A stretch of 64,000 nucleotides of DNA from Bacteroidales bacterium UBA3143. GTDB lineage: Bacteria; Bacteroidota; Bacteroidia; Bacteroidales; Dysgonomonadaceae. The notes under the pieces were generated by a model, which saw only the letters and a program-made list of their open reading frames with translations, did not search any database and was not told where the DNA came from. The position numbers were made by a program, and so were the translations under genes. Where the stretch lies: contig DEZB01000050.1 in NCBI GenBank assembly GCA_002364735.1, forward strand, positions 1 to 64,000, in the 5' to 3' direction. Below are positions 1 to 10,100 of the stretch, in pieces (position 1 is the first letter of the stretch; every line of letters begins with the position of its first letter).

Positions 1-194
1 TATTTTTTTGTCATGTACTTAGTAATTTTCGAAACTTATAATTTGAGTAGGCTCCGAAAAGTCAAATTCACTTATTTCCATCCCTAAATCCCCTAAAGAG
101 GACTTTGGCAGCGTGCTGACTATTAAGCCTTTCCTTTAGGGACAAAGAGAAGAAGAAGTTTAATAATCAGTATTTGAGTGTTAGAAGATCACTT

Positions 195-710
195 TTAAAG
201 AAACTTCTTTATATGTTCAAAAGCTTTTTGAGAATCGTCAAATTCTTCAGGTAGAAAAATATGAGTAGGTTCTATTTTCCATTTTTTCATCACCCTCTCC
301 AACAGCCTATCTTTGGTGGTGAAAATAATAGGTATAGAAGATTCCATTAGATGCGTGAAGCTATCACTCCATAGCTCCCCAGCCAATTCATATCCCCCAA
401 TTTCATCCACTACCGCAATATCTGGAGGTTGGCTTAAAAGTTCTTCAATGCACTTATCCCCCATCTCCACACCTTCGGCAAAAAACTCAAAATGATAGGG
501 TCGCTTATCAAAAGTTGCTACTCGTTGCATTAGAGGAGCCTCTTCATTTGTCTTAATATCTTTTATTTTATAGCAATCTGATTGTACATCATGCAATGCA
601 ACAAAACCACCCTCCACAAAGCCACTCATCTGCAACAGCCTCAGCACATCTATAAGAAAAGAGGTCTTTCCAGTTCCCTTTGCTCCAGAAATAATAAATA
701 TCAATTTCAA
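195..710 (-). CDS. THEP1-like nucleoside-triphosphatase (NTPase_1 family)
   Basis: A 171-residue P-loop protein. Walker A GAKGTGKTS lies at residues 9-17, right after a hydrophobic first beta strand, and a Walker B-like IAVVDEIGG lies near residue 100. Size and motifs fit the THEP1/DUF265 family, which hydrolyses NTPs or (deoxy)nucleotides; its physiological role is poorly defined. There is no signal peptide, so it should be cytosolic. It sits 40 bp downstream of a NIPSNAP gene on the same strand and may be cotranscribed, but nothing in the sequence links the two functions. A generic small AAA/kinase-like ATPase cannot be excluded. Confidence 0.8.
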   Translation of the reverse strand: MKLIFIISGAKGTGKTSFLIDVLRLLQMSGFVEGGFVALHDVQSDCYKIKDIKTNEEAPLMQRVATFDKRPYHFEFFAEGVEMGDKCIEELLSQPPDIAVVDEIGGYELAGELWSDSFTHLMESSIPIIFTTKDRLLERVMKKWKIEPTHIFLPEEFDDSQKAFEHIKKFL

Positions 711-750
711 AAGTCAATAAAATGTGAAATGTTGTTGTCTCTATGCATTC

Positions 751-1539
751 TCAATAATCAGAATAATCTGTGGGACGTAGAAAAATAGTTTCGTTACGCG
801 AAACATTATTCTGGTATTCGGGTTTTGATTTCAAATTAGCCCAGTCAGCATCATCCCTAAAAGAAGCCCAATGCGCATCTCTATCTTCTTTATTTTCAAA
901 CGTAGTCATATACATCAGATTGGGCATATTTGCACCTGCAATAACTTCACCGTAAAAGACAGCATTAAAATTTAATTTAGAGAAAATATCAATTTCACCT
1001 CCTTCATTGAACATATGAACTTTGTTGCGAAATATTCTCTCGCTCGCACTTTCATAACTCCTCAGTTCGTAAACACGTTCGTTTTTGGGAGATTTCAATT
1101 TGGGAAGCTTCATTGTAGGAGCCAATGAAAAAGCTTTAAGGAGTATGGTTTCCATTCGAGTGTATGCTGGTGAGGTGTACAACACATTTGCATACTCTTT
1201 ACTGTTGGAATTAAATTTTTCATCCTTCAGTAGCTTATCATTAATTTCAACTACTGCGTTCAAAGATTTAACAGGAATAAGAACATACATTGTTTTATTT
1301 GCAGAAGTATCGTTTGCAATAGCCTTGAAAACACCAACAGATTTAATATCCATGTTGTGTAGGGCTGGAATTAAAGCCGTCTGCAAGTAGGTGTCAAGTA
1401 TTTGCTCTTGTTGACCTGTAGTGTAATTATATACGCTAAGCTGGTAAAACTCCCTATCCTGCCTCTTAGTTTGCGACCAAATAAACTGAGGTACAATAAA
1501 TAGAGCGACTAATACTGTAATTAATGATTGTTTTTTCAT
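751..1539 (-). CDS. NIPSNAP family protein, exported
   Basis: A 262-residue protein that begins with a typical Sec signal peptide (about residues 1-22, ending WSQ). Two tandem ferredoxin-like NIPSNAP modules follow, roughly 31-135 and 150-262. The second opens with the family-typical VYELRSYES and carries a long segment ending in a YMTTFENKEDRDAHWASF block. In Bacteroidota such proteins are often found with sugar-catabolism genes and have no proven enzymatic activity. The divergent neighbour is a Gfo/Idh/MocA oxidoreductase, which hints at a carbohydrate context (inference). No catalytic residues can be assigned. Confidence 0.8.
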   Translation of the reverse strand: MKKQSLITVLVALFIVPQFIWSQTKRQDREFYQLSVYNYTTGQQEQILDTYLQTALIPALHNMDIKSVGVFKAIANDTSANKTMYVLIPVKSLNAVVEINDKLLKDEKFNSNSKEYANVLYTSPAYTRMETILLKAFSLAPTMKLPKLKSPKNERVYELRSYESASERIFRNKVHMFNEGGEIDIFSKLNFNAVFYGEVIAGANMPNLMYMTTFENKEDRDAHWASFRDDADWANLKSKPEYQNNVSRNETIFLRPTDYSDY

Positions 1540-2019
1540 TGAGTTGAATTGATTTAGTTGAGTTTTTTATTTTGCTTAATAATTGAGCGCTATTGTTGGC
1601 TTATTCTTGCTACATTAAAATTGGAATTTAGATTACGTGTATAAAAACGCATCCAACCCCCGATTGCGCGTCAGTGCTTATATGAACATGCTTACAAATA
1701 CGTTCTTTGTTTTCACACTTAACAAAGATAAATATATATTCCTACTAAACAATATTTCGCTCTTTCAATTTTTTCAGAAAACAGCTCTTCATTTTTCCGA
1801 AAAAACAGGTATGGGATAGGAGATCTTAATTGTATTCAGCGTTTGAACCGTATACTTTCGTTTAACAAACATAATCTATAGGTTCACTACAAAAGCGAAC
1901 TTGATGTAGGATTTAGATGTTCTCTCAGTATTTTTACAGTATATTACCAATATGAAATAATAAATCTTTATATTTGCACAGAAGTAGAGTGAAATTATCA
2001 TATTTATTTAAAAAAAGTC
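1540..2019. other. Divergent intergenic region
   Basis: About 480 bp between two divergent genes. It should carry promoters for both. A good TAnnTTTG box is visible only for the rightward gene (listed separately). Short open frames here have no coding character. Confidence 0.5.
1969..1976 (+). promoter_or_regulatory. Bacteroidota -7 box (TATATTTG)
   Basis: A perfect match to the Bacteroidota -7 consensus TAnnTTTG, 43 nt before the ATG of the Gfo/Idh/MocA gene. No clear -33 TTTG is seen at the expected spacing. Confidence 0.5.
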
Positions 2020-3339
2020 ATGAGCAAACAATTGAGTAGGAGAAAATTTATTAAATCAGCAGTAATAGGTGCTGCTGGAGTAGTTATGCTACCACAGTTT
2101 CTTGCTTCCTGCAAGCAAAACAAGGAAGGTGCCAATGATGGTGTTATCCGAATCGGATTTATTGGTTTGGGACAACAAGCCATGTACCTATTAAATGGAT
2201 ATTTGGGAGTTTCTGATGTTCAGGTAGTTGCTGGCAGTGATGTTTACGGAGTAAAGAGAGATCGCTTCCTGAAACGTGTGAACGACTATTATGCAAAAGC
2301 TGACCAGCAAGTAGCCGTGGAGACGTTTGAGAACTACAAGGATATGCTTGCCCGAGAAGATATTGATGCCGTGGTAATTGCATCACCCGATCACTGGCAT
2401 GCCTTCATGGCCATCGATGCCTGTAAAGCAAAGAAAAACATTTATTTAGAAAAACCACTTACCTTTACCGTCAAAGAAGGAGAGCTGCTTCGCAAAGCAG
2501 TGCGTGACAATGGCGTCATTCTGGGTGTTGGAAGTCAGCAACGTTCTGACAAAAACTTCCAACATGCAGTGAAAATTGTACAAGAGGGTAAAATAGGTAA
2601 AATTGAGCGTGTGAATGCTTATGTAGGTGCACCTCCAACACCTTACGACCTTCCCGAAGAGCCAGTACCTGCGGATCTAAACTGGCCTTTATGGTTAGGT
2701 CCATCTGAGTTTGTACATTACAATGCGCAATTGAACCCACCCATCTCTCTCGATCCCGAACAAAACGAGCAGTTTTGGGGTGCATGGCGTTGGTATAAAG
2801 AGCTTGGTGGTGGTTTCACGACCGATTGGGGAGCACACATGTTCGATATTGTTCAGTGGGGACTGGGCATGGACGAAAGTGGTCCAATAGAAATTATTCC
2901 TGCTGGTTTTGAAGATACAAAATATCTTACATACATATATGCCAATGGTGCTGTTGTAACTGAAGAACCTTTTGATGAAAAGCAAACAAAAGGCGTAAAA
3001 TTCTGGGGCGATAAGGGATGGATTGAAGTTTCAAGAGGTCATTTTCTTGCCTCCGACGATAGTCTTTTGCCTCCTAATGCAGAAGTCTCAGAAGGTGCAT
3101 ACGAAACGAAAATTCCACATTTGGAAAACTTCGTCAATGCATTGAAAACAAAAACCGACCCAGTAGTTCCTGTAGAAATAGGGCATCGCTCATGTACTGT
3201 TTGTACGTTGGGTAATATTGCCTACGATTTAGGGAGACCAATCAAGTGGGACCCACAAGCTGAAAAATTTGTCAATGACCCTGAGGCAGATGCCAATAGG
3301 CTCTACAATAAGACTTATAGTGATGGGTATAACCTTTAA
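2020..3339 (+). CDS. Gfo/Idh/MocA family NAD(P)-dependent oxidoreductase, Tat-exported
   Basis: A 439-residue protein. It starts with a twin-arginine signal (RR at residues 7-8, SRRKFIKS) and a hydrophobic stretch ending in LASC, with Cys31 as a possible lipobox cysteine. A Rossmann fold with IGFIGLGQQ follows near residue 46, then the family signature EKPLT near residue 145, and a C-terminal domain with DWGAHMFDIVQWGLG. The family oxidises or reduces sugars and cyclitols with a tightly bound NAD(P). Tat-exported members are common in Bacteroidota and act in the periplasm on polysaccharide-derived sugars. The substrate cannot be told. A strong terminator follows the stop codon, so it is probably monocistronic. 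Confidence 0.88.
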   Translation: MSKQLSRRKFIKSAVIGAAGVVMLPQFLASCKQNKEGANDGVIRIGFIGLGQQAMYLLNGYLGVSDVQVVAGSDVYGVKRDRFLKRVNDYYAKADQQVAVETFENYKDMLAREDIDAVVIASPDHWHAFMAIDACKAKKNIYLEKPLTFTVKEGELLRKAVRDNGVILGVGSQQRSDKNFQHAVKIVQEGKIGKIERVNAYVGAPPTPYDLPEEPVPADLNWPLWLGPSEFVHYNAQLNPPISLDPEQNEQFWGAWRWYKELGGGFTTDWGAHMFDIVQWGLGMDESGPIEIIPAGFEDTKYLTYIYANGAVVTEEPFDEKQTKGVKFWGDKGWIEVSRGHFLASDDSLLPPNAEVSEGAYETKIPHLENFVNALKTKTDPVVPVEIGHRSCTVCTLGNIAYDLGRPIKWDPQAEKFVNDPEADANRLYNKTYSDGYNL

Positions 3340-3354
3340 GACAATAAGTGATAA

Positions 3355-3388
3355 AGAAAAAGCTGCAAGATGTGCAGCTTTTTTTTTA
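3355..3388 (+). terminator. Rho-independent terminator
   Basis: The stem AAGCTGCA/TGCAGCTT with a 5-nt loop is followed by a run of nine T. It lies 16 nt after the oxidoreductase stop codon on the same strand. Confidence 0.9.
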
Positions 3389-3580
3389 TTAATTTTTCTA
3401 TTATTTAGTGCCTACCATAAACCCGAGGTTTTGAGTCTTTGATAAGAAGAGAACAAAGACGATGCTTGCCCCACTTGCACGAAAGCTTTCAAAAACAAGA
3501 GTAATGTGATACATTGAACCTATCAAAATGCACTACAATTAGAAATAAACAACAGAATAAATCTATATCGTCAGTTTTTA

Positions 3581-4150
3581 TTATTTCACTGAAATCTCTT
3601 GTTGAACACTTCCACATTTCAACATTTTACTTCCGAAATAGGGATTGTTAATCTCTTTTGAGGTGCTCAACCATGCTCCGCCTTTGTTGTTGTTGTTGTT
3701 GTTATACATTGGGCAATAAGCCTGATAAAGCGTTCTGTCTGAACCAGAGATGACTATTAAGTCTTTAATACCCATGGTTAGAAACTCAAACTGTTCTCTC
3801 TGTTTAGCAATATCTCCACTATTATCAGCAATATTCTTTGCCTGTTGTGAAGCTTCTTTTATTGTTTTAGTTACATCATTTTTTCGTAGATTTACTAAAC
3901 CTGAAGCATCAAATTTAGATAAGTTACTGAGCAGCTCTTTCCCGAAGTTTGCTGCGTTTTTACTATCCTCATTAACTAATGCATCTTTCAACGCCATATA
4001 GTTGTCGATAATAGCAGATGCTGATTTAGAATGTTCGATTGTAACAAAAGGTTGACCCTTTTTGTTATTTGTCATCTGTGAATGGTCATGTTGAGCAAAA
4101 GCTCCCCAGCTTATTAAAGCCATGCTAATAAATATAATTGTTTTTCTCAT
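3581..4150 (-). CDS. DUF3347 domain protein, periplasmic, copper-efflux associated
   Basis: A 189-residue secreted protein with a signal peptide of about 19 residues ending AFA and a short HDHSQM metal-binding-like segment just after it. The body is a DUF3347 helical domain, ending in a YCPM...KGGAWLS...NPYFG...CG block with Cys and Met residues that could bind copper. The same domain forms the C-terminus of the adaptor encoded 41 bp upstream, so this is a stand-alone version in the same operon. Six consecutive Asn codons (all AAC) sit in the loop after YCPMY, where the adaptor has only two, suggesting trinucleotide expansion. A periplasmic metal-binding or adaptor-capping role is inferred. 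Confidence 0.8.
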   Translation of the reverse strand: MRKTIIFISMALISWGAFAQHDHSQMTNNKKGQPFVTIEHSKSASAIIDNYMALKDALVNEDSKNAANFGKELLSNLSKFDASGLVNLRKNDVTKTIKEASQQAKNIADNSGDIAKQREQFEFLTMGIKDLIVISGSDRTLYQAYCPMYNNNNNNKGGAWLSTSKEINNPYFGSKMLKCGSVQQEISVK

Positions 4151-4190
4151 TGTTCTTAATTTTTAAATTGTTTTATACTCCTATTAAATC

Positions 4191-5972
4191 TCACTTAATT
4201 ATTTCCTTTACTTCTCCGCAACTCATCATCACATCCCCAAAGTATGGATTACGTATCTCTTCAACATTACTAAACCAATAAGCTCCTTTGTCGTTGTTTG
4301 CCATTGGGCAATATTGGAAGTAAGTAGTCACATTGTTTAATCCGAATAGTTTTAAACTCTTATAGAACACCAAATTAAACTCAATAAACTCCTTGCGTTG
4401 TTTTTCAATATCATTTGATTTGCTTATCGCATCTATTGTTCTGTTCAAAGTTTCTAAATGATCCATCCAAACCATATGTGGGTCATGTTCTAACAAAGCC
4501 ATATCTACTGACTTTAAAGTTTTGATTACATCTTTAGCTTCGCCTGCTACTTTTTTTGCATCGGTTTCCACAAAGGTATTTTTCATCTCAAGGTATGCAG
4601 TGTACACTTTAGTCAGTTGAGTCTTAAATGTGGGGTTAATACCACTTATAGGCTCAATTGCAGAAAACGCTTCATAGGCTGGTGACAGATCCACAGTTCC
4701 ATGATTGTGCTCTGACATAGAAGTCCCATCATCAGGATTCATCATACTTGGCTTGCCTGCAAGTTGAGCCGCTGCATCAATGCTAAATGTCCCGTTTACT
4801 GCTATCTCCTCGCCTATTTCCAATCCTTCACCTATTACATAACTATCGCCTAATGATGGGCCAAGCGTTACCTCGCGCATTGTGAAGTTGAGACCTTGGT
4901 CTGAAACAGCTTTCACATATACCAACGAGCGTTGACCAGTCCACATCACTGCCGATTTTGGAACAACCACCGCATCTGTGCTGTTTTTCAACTCTGCTTG
5001 TACAATACCAGAAACAAACATTTCGGGTTTCAACTTCAATCCTCTATTTGCAGTTGCTACTCTTGCCTTTGCTACTCTTGTAGTAGGATTGATTATTGGA
5101 TCAAGAAATGAGATAGTACCTGTAAATGTTTCACCTGGGAGTGAGGAAACGGTATATTCAACCTTATCTCCCTTTTTAACCCAACCCATATCCGATTCAT
5201 ATACATCAAAAAGAACCCATACTCTTGAAAGATCCGCAATTTCATAGATTGATTGACCTCTTTGTACATAATCGCCAGGATTGACCAGTTTTTGAATAAC
5301 ATAACCCGACACATCAGCCTGAATATCGAAAGTCTCCATAGTCGTTCCCGACTGCAACATCTGATTAATTTGACTGTCTGTCAATTTCCAAGTTCTCAGT
5401 TTCTCTTTAGCTGCATTAAAAAGCTGCGGTTGTGTATCCATCACTTTTTGAGCTTCGTACAACTCCTCTTGTGCGGTTACCAACTCTGGAGAATATACAG
5501 ATGCAATCACCTGCCCTTTTTTCACATAGTCGCCAGTGAAGTTCACCTTCAAGTTTTCAATCCTCCCTGGCACATGCGATGACTGGGAAAAAACCAATCG
5601 TTCATCCTCCTGTATTTTACCGTTCAACCGCACCTCTTTTACATGATCCATTGATCCAACTACTGCTGTTTGCACATTTGCTAATTGCATGGCTGTTGTC
5701 GACATGCTTATAGCCATCGGATCTATATCATCATTTTGATCATCTTCCAACGGAATTAAATCCATTCCACAAATAGGGCATGCACCTGGTTCGTTTTGAC
5801 GAATTTGTGGATGCATAGAGCAGGTCCAAATTGTCTCTTTTCCCACTTCTTGATGTTCTACCAAATGTTCGTCTTTAGCACCACCTGTACCTCCAAAAAT
5901 CAACCAACCCAACAATAAACCTATTATTAGCGTTGAAAGAACTATTATTATTGTTTTTTTATCTGTTTTCAT
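4191..5972 (-). CDS. cusB: Efflux RND periplasmic adaptor (CusB-like) with heavy-metal-binding and DUF3347 domains
   Basis: A 593-residue protein. An N-terminal membrane anchor (about 8-27) is followed by a YHS-like heavy-metal-binding motif, WTCSMHP...GACPICGMDLIPL (about 48-74). Then come the barrel-sandwich, lipoyl and beta-barrel domains of the membrane-fusion protein family (about 100-400) and a C-terminal DUF3347 domain (about 440-593) ending YCPMANNDKGAYWFS. It links the inner-membrane pump to the outer-membrane channel of a Cu(I)/Ag(I) efflux complex. Its start overlaps the tolC-like stop by 4 bp, so translation is probably coupled. The domain set is typical of copper systems; the exact metal is inferred. 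Confidence 0.9.
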   Translation of the reverse strand: MKTDKKTIIIVLSTLIIGLLLGWLIFGGTGGAKDEHLVEHQEVGKETIWTCSMHPQIRQNEPGACPICGMDLIPLEDDQNDDIDPMAISMSTTAMQLANVQTAVVGSMDHVKEVRLNGKIQEDERLVFSQSSHVPGRIENLKVNFTGDYVKKGQVIASVYSPELVTAQEELYEAQKVMDTQPQLFNAAKEKLRTWKLTDSQINQMLQSGTTMETFDIQADVSGYVIQKLVNPGDYVQRGQSIYEIADLSRVWVLFDVYESDMGWVKKGDKVEYTVSSLPGETFTGTISFLDPIINPTTRVAKARVATANRGLKLKPEMFVSGIVQAELKNSTDAVVVPKSAVMWTGQRSLVYVKAVSDQGLNFTMREVTLGPSLGDSYVIGEGLEIGEEIAVNGTFSIDAAAQLAGKPSMMNPDDGTSMSEHNHGTVDLSPAYEAFSAIEPISGINPTFKTQLTKVYTAYLEMKNTFVETDAKKVAGEAKDVIKTLKSVDMALLEHDPHMVWMDHLETLNRTIDAISKSNDIEKQRKEFIEFNLVFYKSLKLFGLNNVTTYFQYCPMANNDKGAYWFSNVEEIRNPYFGDVMMSCGEVKEIIK

Positions 5973-7168
5973 TTTCCTATATGTTTTGCAGTGATATAAT
6001 TTAGTTTAGCCAAAGCTGTCTGATACTCTACTTCTGCCGTTGCTTTCATTTTTTCGTATTTCAGCAATTGCTGTTGCATGCGCAACACTTCTTCAAAATC
6101 TTTTCCAGAGTTGCTGTAAGCACTAAACAGAAGGTTCAGCGATTGGTTGGTTTGCTGAGTTTGCTGTTCATATAGATCAATCAACTCTCGTTGTTGTTCA
6201 ATTTCAAACCAAGTCATCTCATAGTTAGAAATGAGCAAGTTGGCAGTTTCATTTTTTTGCAGTGCATAGCTCTCTTTCATCAGCTGTGCCTCTTTTTTGG
6301 CAGCATTATACTTTTTTCTGAAAATGGGAATAGAGATTGAAACCATTGGCATCACAATATTCTTCCCGCTTTCCATTAGTGCATAACCCAACCCGACACC
6401 CAGTTTTGGAAGTCCCTGTTTTTGTGCAGCGATTTCGTTGGCTTCGCTGGCTTTTATTTTCAAGTCCAACGCATGTAACATTGGATTATTGATTATCAGA
6501 GAATCTCTTATAAAATTTTCTTGCAAAAATTCAACAGTTTGTGTACTATCAATTCTTACCATTTCAGTAGCGTCTCTGTTTAGCAGTTTATTAAAATTAG
6601 TCAGCAATGGTCTTTCTTTCTTTTCAAGAATACTTAGGTTGGTGACTGCGTCTTTCAGCATAATATCCACCCGCAACACATCCACCATTGGTGCAAGACC
6701 ATTTTTAAACTTTGAGTTGGCAATGGATTTATAAGACTCCAATATGTTGATATTCTTCTGTTCAATCAGTCTCAATCGATTCAGTTCGTACAGGGGATAG
6801 TAAGCCGCCGAAACCTCGTAATACAACTGGTTTCGTACATCAAGAAACGATTGATATTGCGCTTCTGCCATTAAAGCAGCTGCATCGCCTTGCGCTTTCA
6901 AAGTTCCAAACCATGGAAACGTCTGCATGAGTGAAAACTCTGCACTTTGCGACATCATCTTAGGAATATTGTAGCTAAATGAGAATGTTGGATCAGGCAA
7001 TGAATTTACTTGGGGTATTTTCTGAAGTGCAGCTTCAAACTCCTTGTACTTTGACTGCAAACCAAGATTATTTTCAGCTGCAATCCTAAAGTATTCCTCA
7101 AGTGTTTGGGCCTGAACTGTTGTAACTCCAAGAATTATTAGGAATATGATATTTATAATAAACTTCAT
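5969..7168 (-). CDS. cusC: TolC family outer-membrane efflux channel (CusC-like)
   Basis: A 399-residue outer-membrane factor with a signal peptide ending VQAQ near residue 21. Long heptad-like helices (for example 100-200 and 290-395) are typical of TolC repeats. It should form the trimeric outer-membrane exit duct of the Cus-type pump. It overlaps the pump gene upstream and the adaptor downstream by 4 bp each, giving the order pump-channel-adaptor. No lipobox cysteine is seen, unlike enterobacterial CusC. Confidence 0.88.
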   Translation of the reverse strand: MKFIINIIFLIILGVTTVQAQTLEEYFRIAAENNLGLQSKYKEFEAALQKIPQVNSLPDPTFSFSYNIPKMMSQSAEFSLMQTFPWFGTLKAQGDAAALMAEAQYQSFLDVRNQLYYEVSAAYYPLYELNRLRLIEQKNINILESYKSIANSKFKNGLAPMVDVLRVDIMLKDAVTNLSILEKKERPLLTNFNKLLNRDATEMVRIDSTQTVEFLQENFIRDSLIINNPMLHALDLKIKASEANEIAAQKQGLPKLGVGLGYALMESGKNIVMPMVSISIPIFRKKYNAAKKEAQLMKESYALQKNETANLLISNYEMTWFEIEQQRELIDLYEQQTQQTNQSLNLLFSAYSNSGKDFEEVLRMQQQLLKYEKMKATAEVEYQTALAKLNYITAKHIGK

Positions 7169-10100
7169 GATTGTATCTTTTTTAGTTTTCGTTCTTCGCG
7201 CAGGCTATACAGCACAGGTACGATAAAATAAGTGACTGCTGCAAAAATCATCCCTCCAAAGGCTGGTATAGCCATGGGTATCATTATATCAGCACCTCGT
7301 CCAGTAGAAGTAAGTATGGGTAACAGAGCAATAATTGTTGTTGCGGAAGTCATAGCCGCAGGTTTAATTCTACGATAGCCTGCTTCAACAACAGCTGCTC
7401 TTATTCCTTTTAGATTGTCGGTTTTACGCCTATCAAAGCTTTGGTCTAAGTAAGTAGCCATCAACACGCCATCATCGGTAGCTATACCAAAGAGCGCAAT
7501 AAATCCCACCCAAACTGCAACACTCAAATTGATTGTGTCCATTTGGAATAGGTCGCGCATATTTGTGCCAAAAAGGGAGAAATCAACAAACCATCCTTGT
7601 CCGTAAAGCCATATCATCAAAAAGCCACCGCTAAACGCCATAGCAATTCCTGAGAAGACCATAAGCGAGGTAGTGACTGACTTAAACTGGAAGAAGAGAA
7701 TAAGAAACACAATCACCAAAACAAGTGGTACAATAATAGAGAGCCGTTTCTCTGCCCTTATTTGGTTTTCATAACTTCCAGAAAATTTGTAGCTGACTCC
7801 AGAAGGAACGTTCAAGTCTCCCGAATCAATACGAGCTTGTATTGCTTTCTGTGCATCATCTACCACGACACCTTCAGAAAAGCCATCACGCTTGTCAAAC
7901 AATACGTAGCCCACTAAGAAAGTCTCTTCACTTTTAATAGCTTGTGGCCCTCTGACGTATTCAAAATCTACGATTTGAGAGATAGGTACTTGAGCTCCTG
8001 TTGGTGTAGCAATCAATATCTTACCCAGCGTTTCGGGATTGTCTCTTAATTCGCGCGGATATCTCACCCTTACAGGGAATCGCTCTCTACCTTCAACTGT
8101 AGAAGTAATTTCCATTCCACCTATAGCAGTTTCAATAGTTTGTTGCACGTCTTCAACATTCAATCCATAACGAGAAATCTCATCACGGTTGATATTCAAA
8201 TGGAGATAAGGTTTTCCTACAATTCGTTCAGCAAATACAGCCTCAGCTTTTACAGAAGGTACATCTCTCAACACCTCTTCCAATTGCAGTCCAAACTCTT
8301 CGATGATACTTAGGTTGGGGCCATATACTTTTATCCCCATAGGAGCACGCATTCCTGTTTGAAGCATCACCAAGCGGGTTTCAATGGGCTGTAGTTTTGG
8401 TGCCGAAGTTACTCCTGGTATTCTTGCTACTCTCACAATTTCATTCCAAATATCATCGGGCGATTTTATCTCTGGTCGCCAATTTCGGTAGTAATTACCT
8501 TTTCTATCTGGAGTCAATTGATCGAAATTCACACCAATATGCAATGCTTCTTCATTACTAAGCGTATCTCCCGTGTTTAATATGAATCTATCATTTTTAT
8601 CTACCTTGAACCTTATCCGATGTCCATTCTCATTGAGCATATATTCAGGATGATAATTAATTACGTTTTCATACATAGAGATAGGTGCCGGATCTAATGC
8701 AGACTCTACCCTACCCAATTTACCTACAGTTAGTTCAACTTCAGGAATGTTGGTCAACAACATATCCAACTGCCCCAACACTTTTCGGTTGTATTCAAAC
8801 CCAGAGTGAGGCATCGAAGTTGGCATAAGCAAGAAACTCCCTTCGTTGAGCGAAGGCATAAACTCTTTTCCAATAGCGGGGAAGGTGTGGGTTAATCCTG
8901 ACCAAACTTTAGTAGTACGAATATTCCAGCCAACTGTGTCGAATCCTTTGGCAACAAAACCAAACATATTGCTGAAACCCATCCATGTTACAACTCCGAA
9001 CAGGATTAAAAATGTAGGTATCAATAGGAATGTTACTTTATGATTTAAGCACCAACTAAGTATTGATTTATAGAAGTACTCAAGAAGTATAAAGAATCCT
9101 AAGATAATGACAACTAATAATGAAACGAACAGTACATTTGTCATGAGGCTTTTAGCAGCACCTAATGGAAGCCAATACTTGGCCAACAACCATACAACAC
9201 CAATCACCACAATGATAACTTCGGCATACTCGAGCAACCATAATGCAAATGATTGCATTCGTTGTTGCAGTGTTGATTGAGAGTTTTCGTCATTTTCTGT
9301 TTTAACAAGATTGTATCGCTCTACTACACCATACTCTTTCACCACACCAACAATACCAAACGCTAATAGTATCAATCCAGCCCAAGTATACCCAGCAATA
9401 AGAACAACAAGTCCAACTGGAATCAATGCAATATTCAACCACTTTCTAATCTTGTTATTCTTAATTTTCACACCAAAGAACCAATAAGCCAAAGTGGGCA
9501 TAATTAATAAGGAGACTATAAGCGCTGCAATTAATGCAAATGTTTTGGTAAATGCCAGTGGCCCGAATAGCTTGCCTTCAGCAGCTTGCATGGTAAACAC
9601 AGGGATAAAACTTACAACAGTGGTAGAAACCGCTGTAAGAATTGCCGAACTAACTTCGGATGCACCATTATATATAGTAATTTTGAGTTTTTGACCTGCG
9701 GGTGCTTCATCAATATGTTTGATAATGTTTTCGGAAAGGATTACCCCCAAATCGACCATCGTACCAATAGCAATGGCAATACCGGACAGGGCTACAATGT
9801 TGGCATCAACATGGAAATAGCGCATCGCAATAAATACCATTAGTACAGCAATGGGCAACAAACTGGAGATTAAGAAAGATGCTCTTAAGTTGTACACCAT
9901 CACAATAACAACCAAAATAACAATCAGAATTTGAAGCGAAATAGCCTCTTCCAATGTTCCAAGAGTTTCATAAATGAGCCCCGATCGGTCGTAAAATGGC
10001 ACAATGGTTAACTGACTTTCAACTCCATTTGCCAATGTTTTCTTTGGCAATCCAGGAGCTATCTCATCAATTTTATCTTTCACATTATTGATAACTTGTA

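Noticed and set aside
1637..1819. 60-residue ORF between the NIPSNAP and oxidoreductase genes
   Set aside because: AT-rich random frame in a promoter-bearing divergent gap, no recognisable features.
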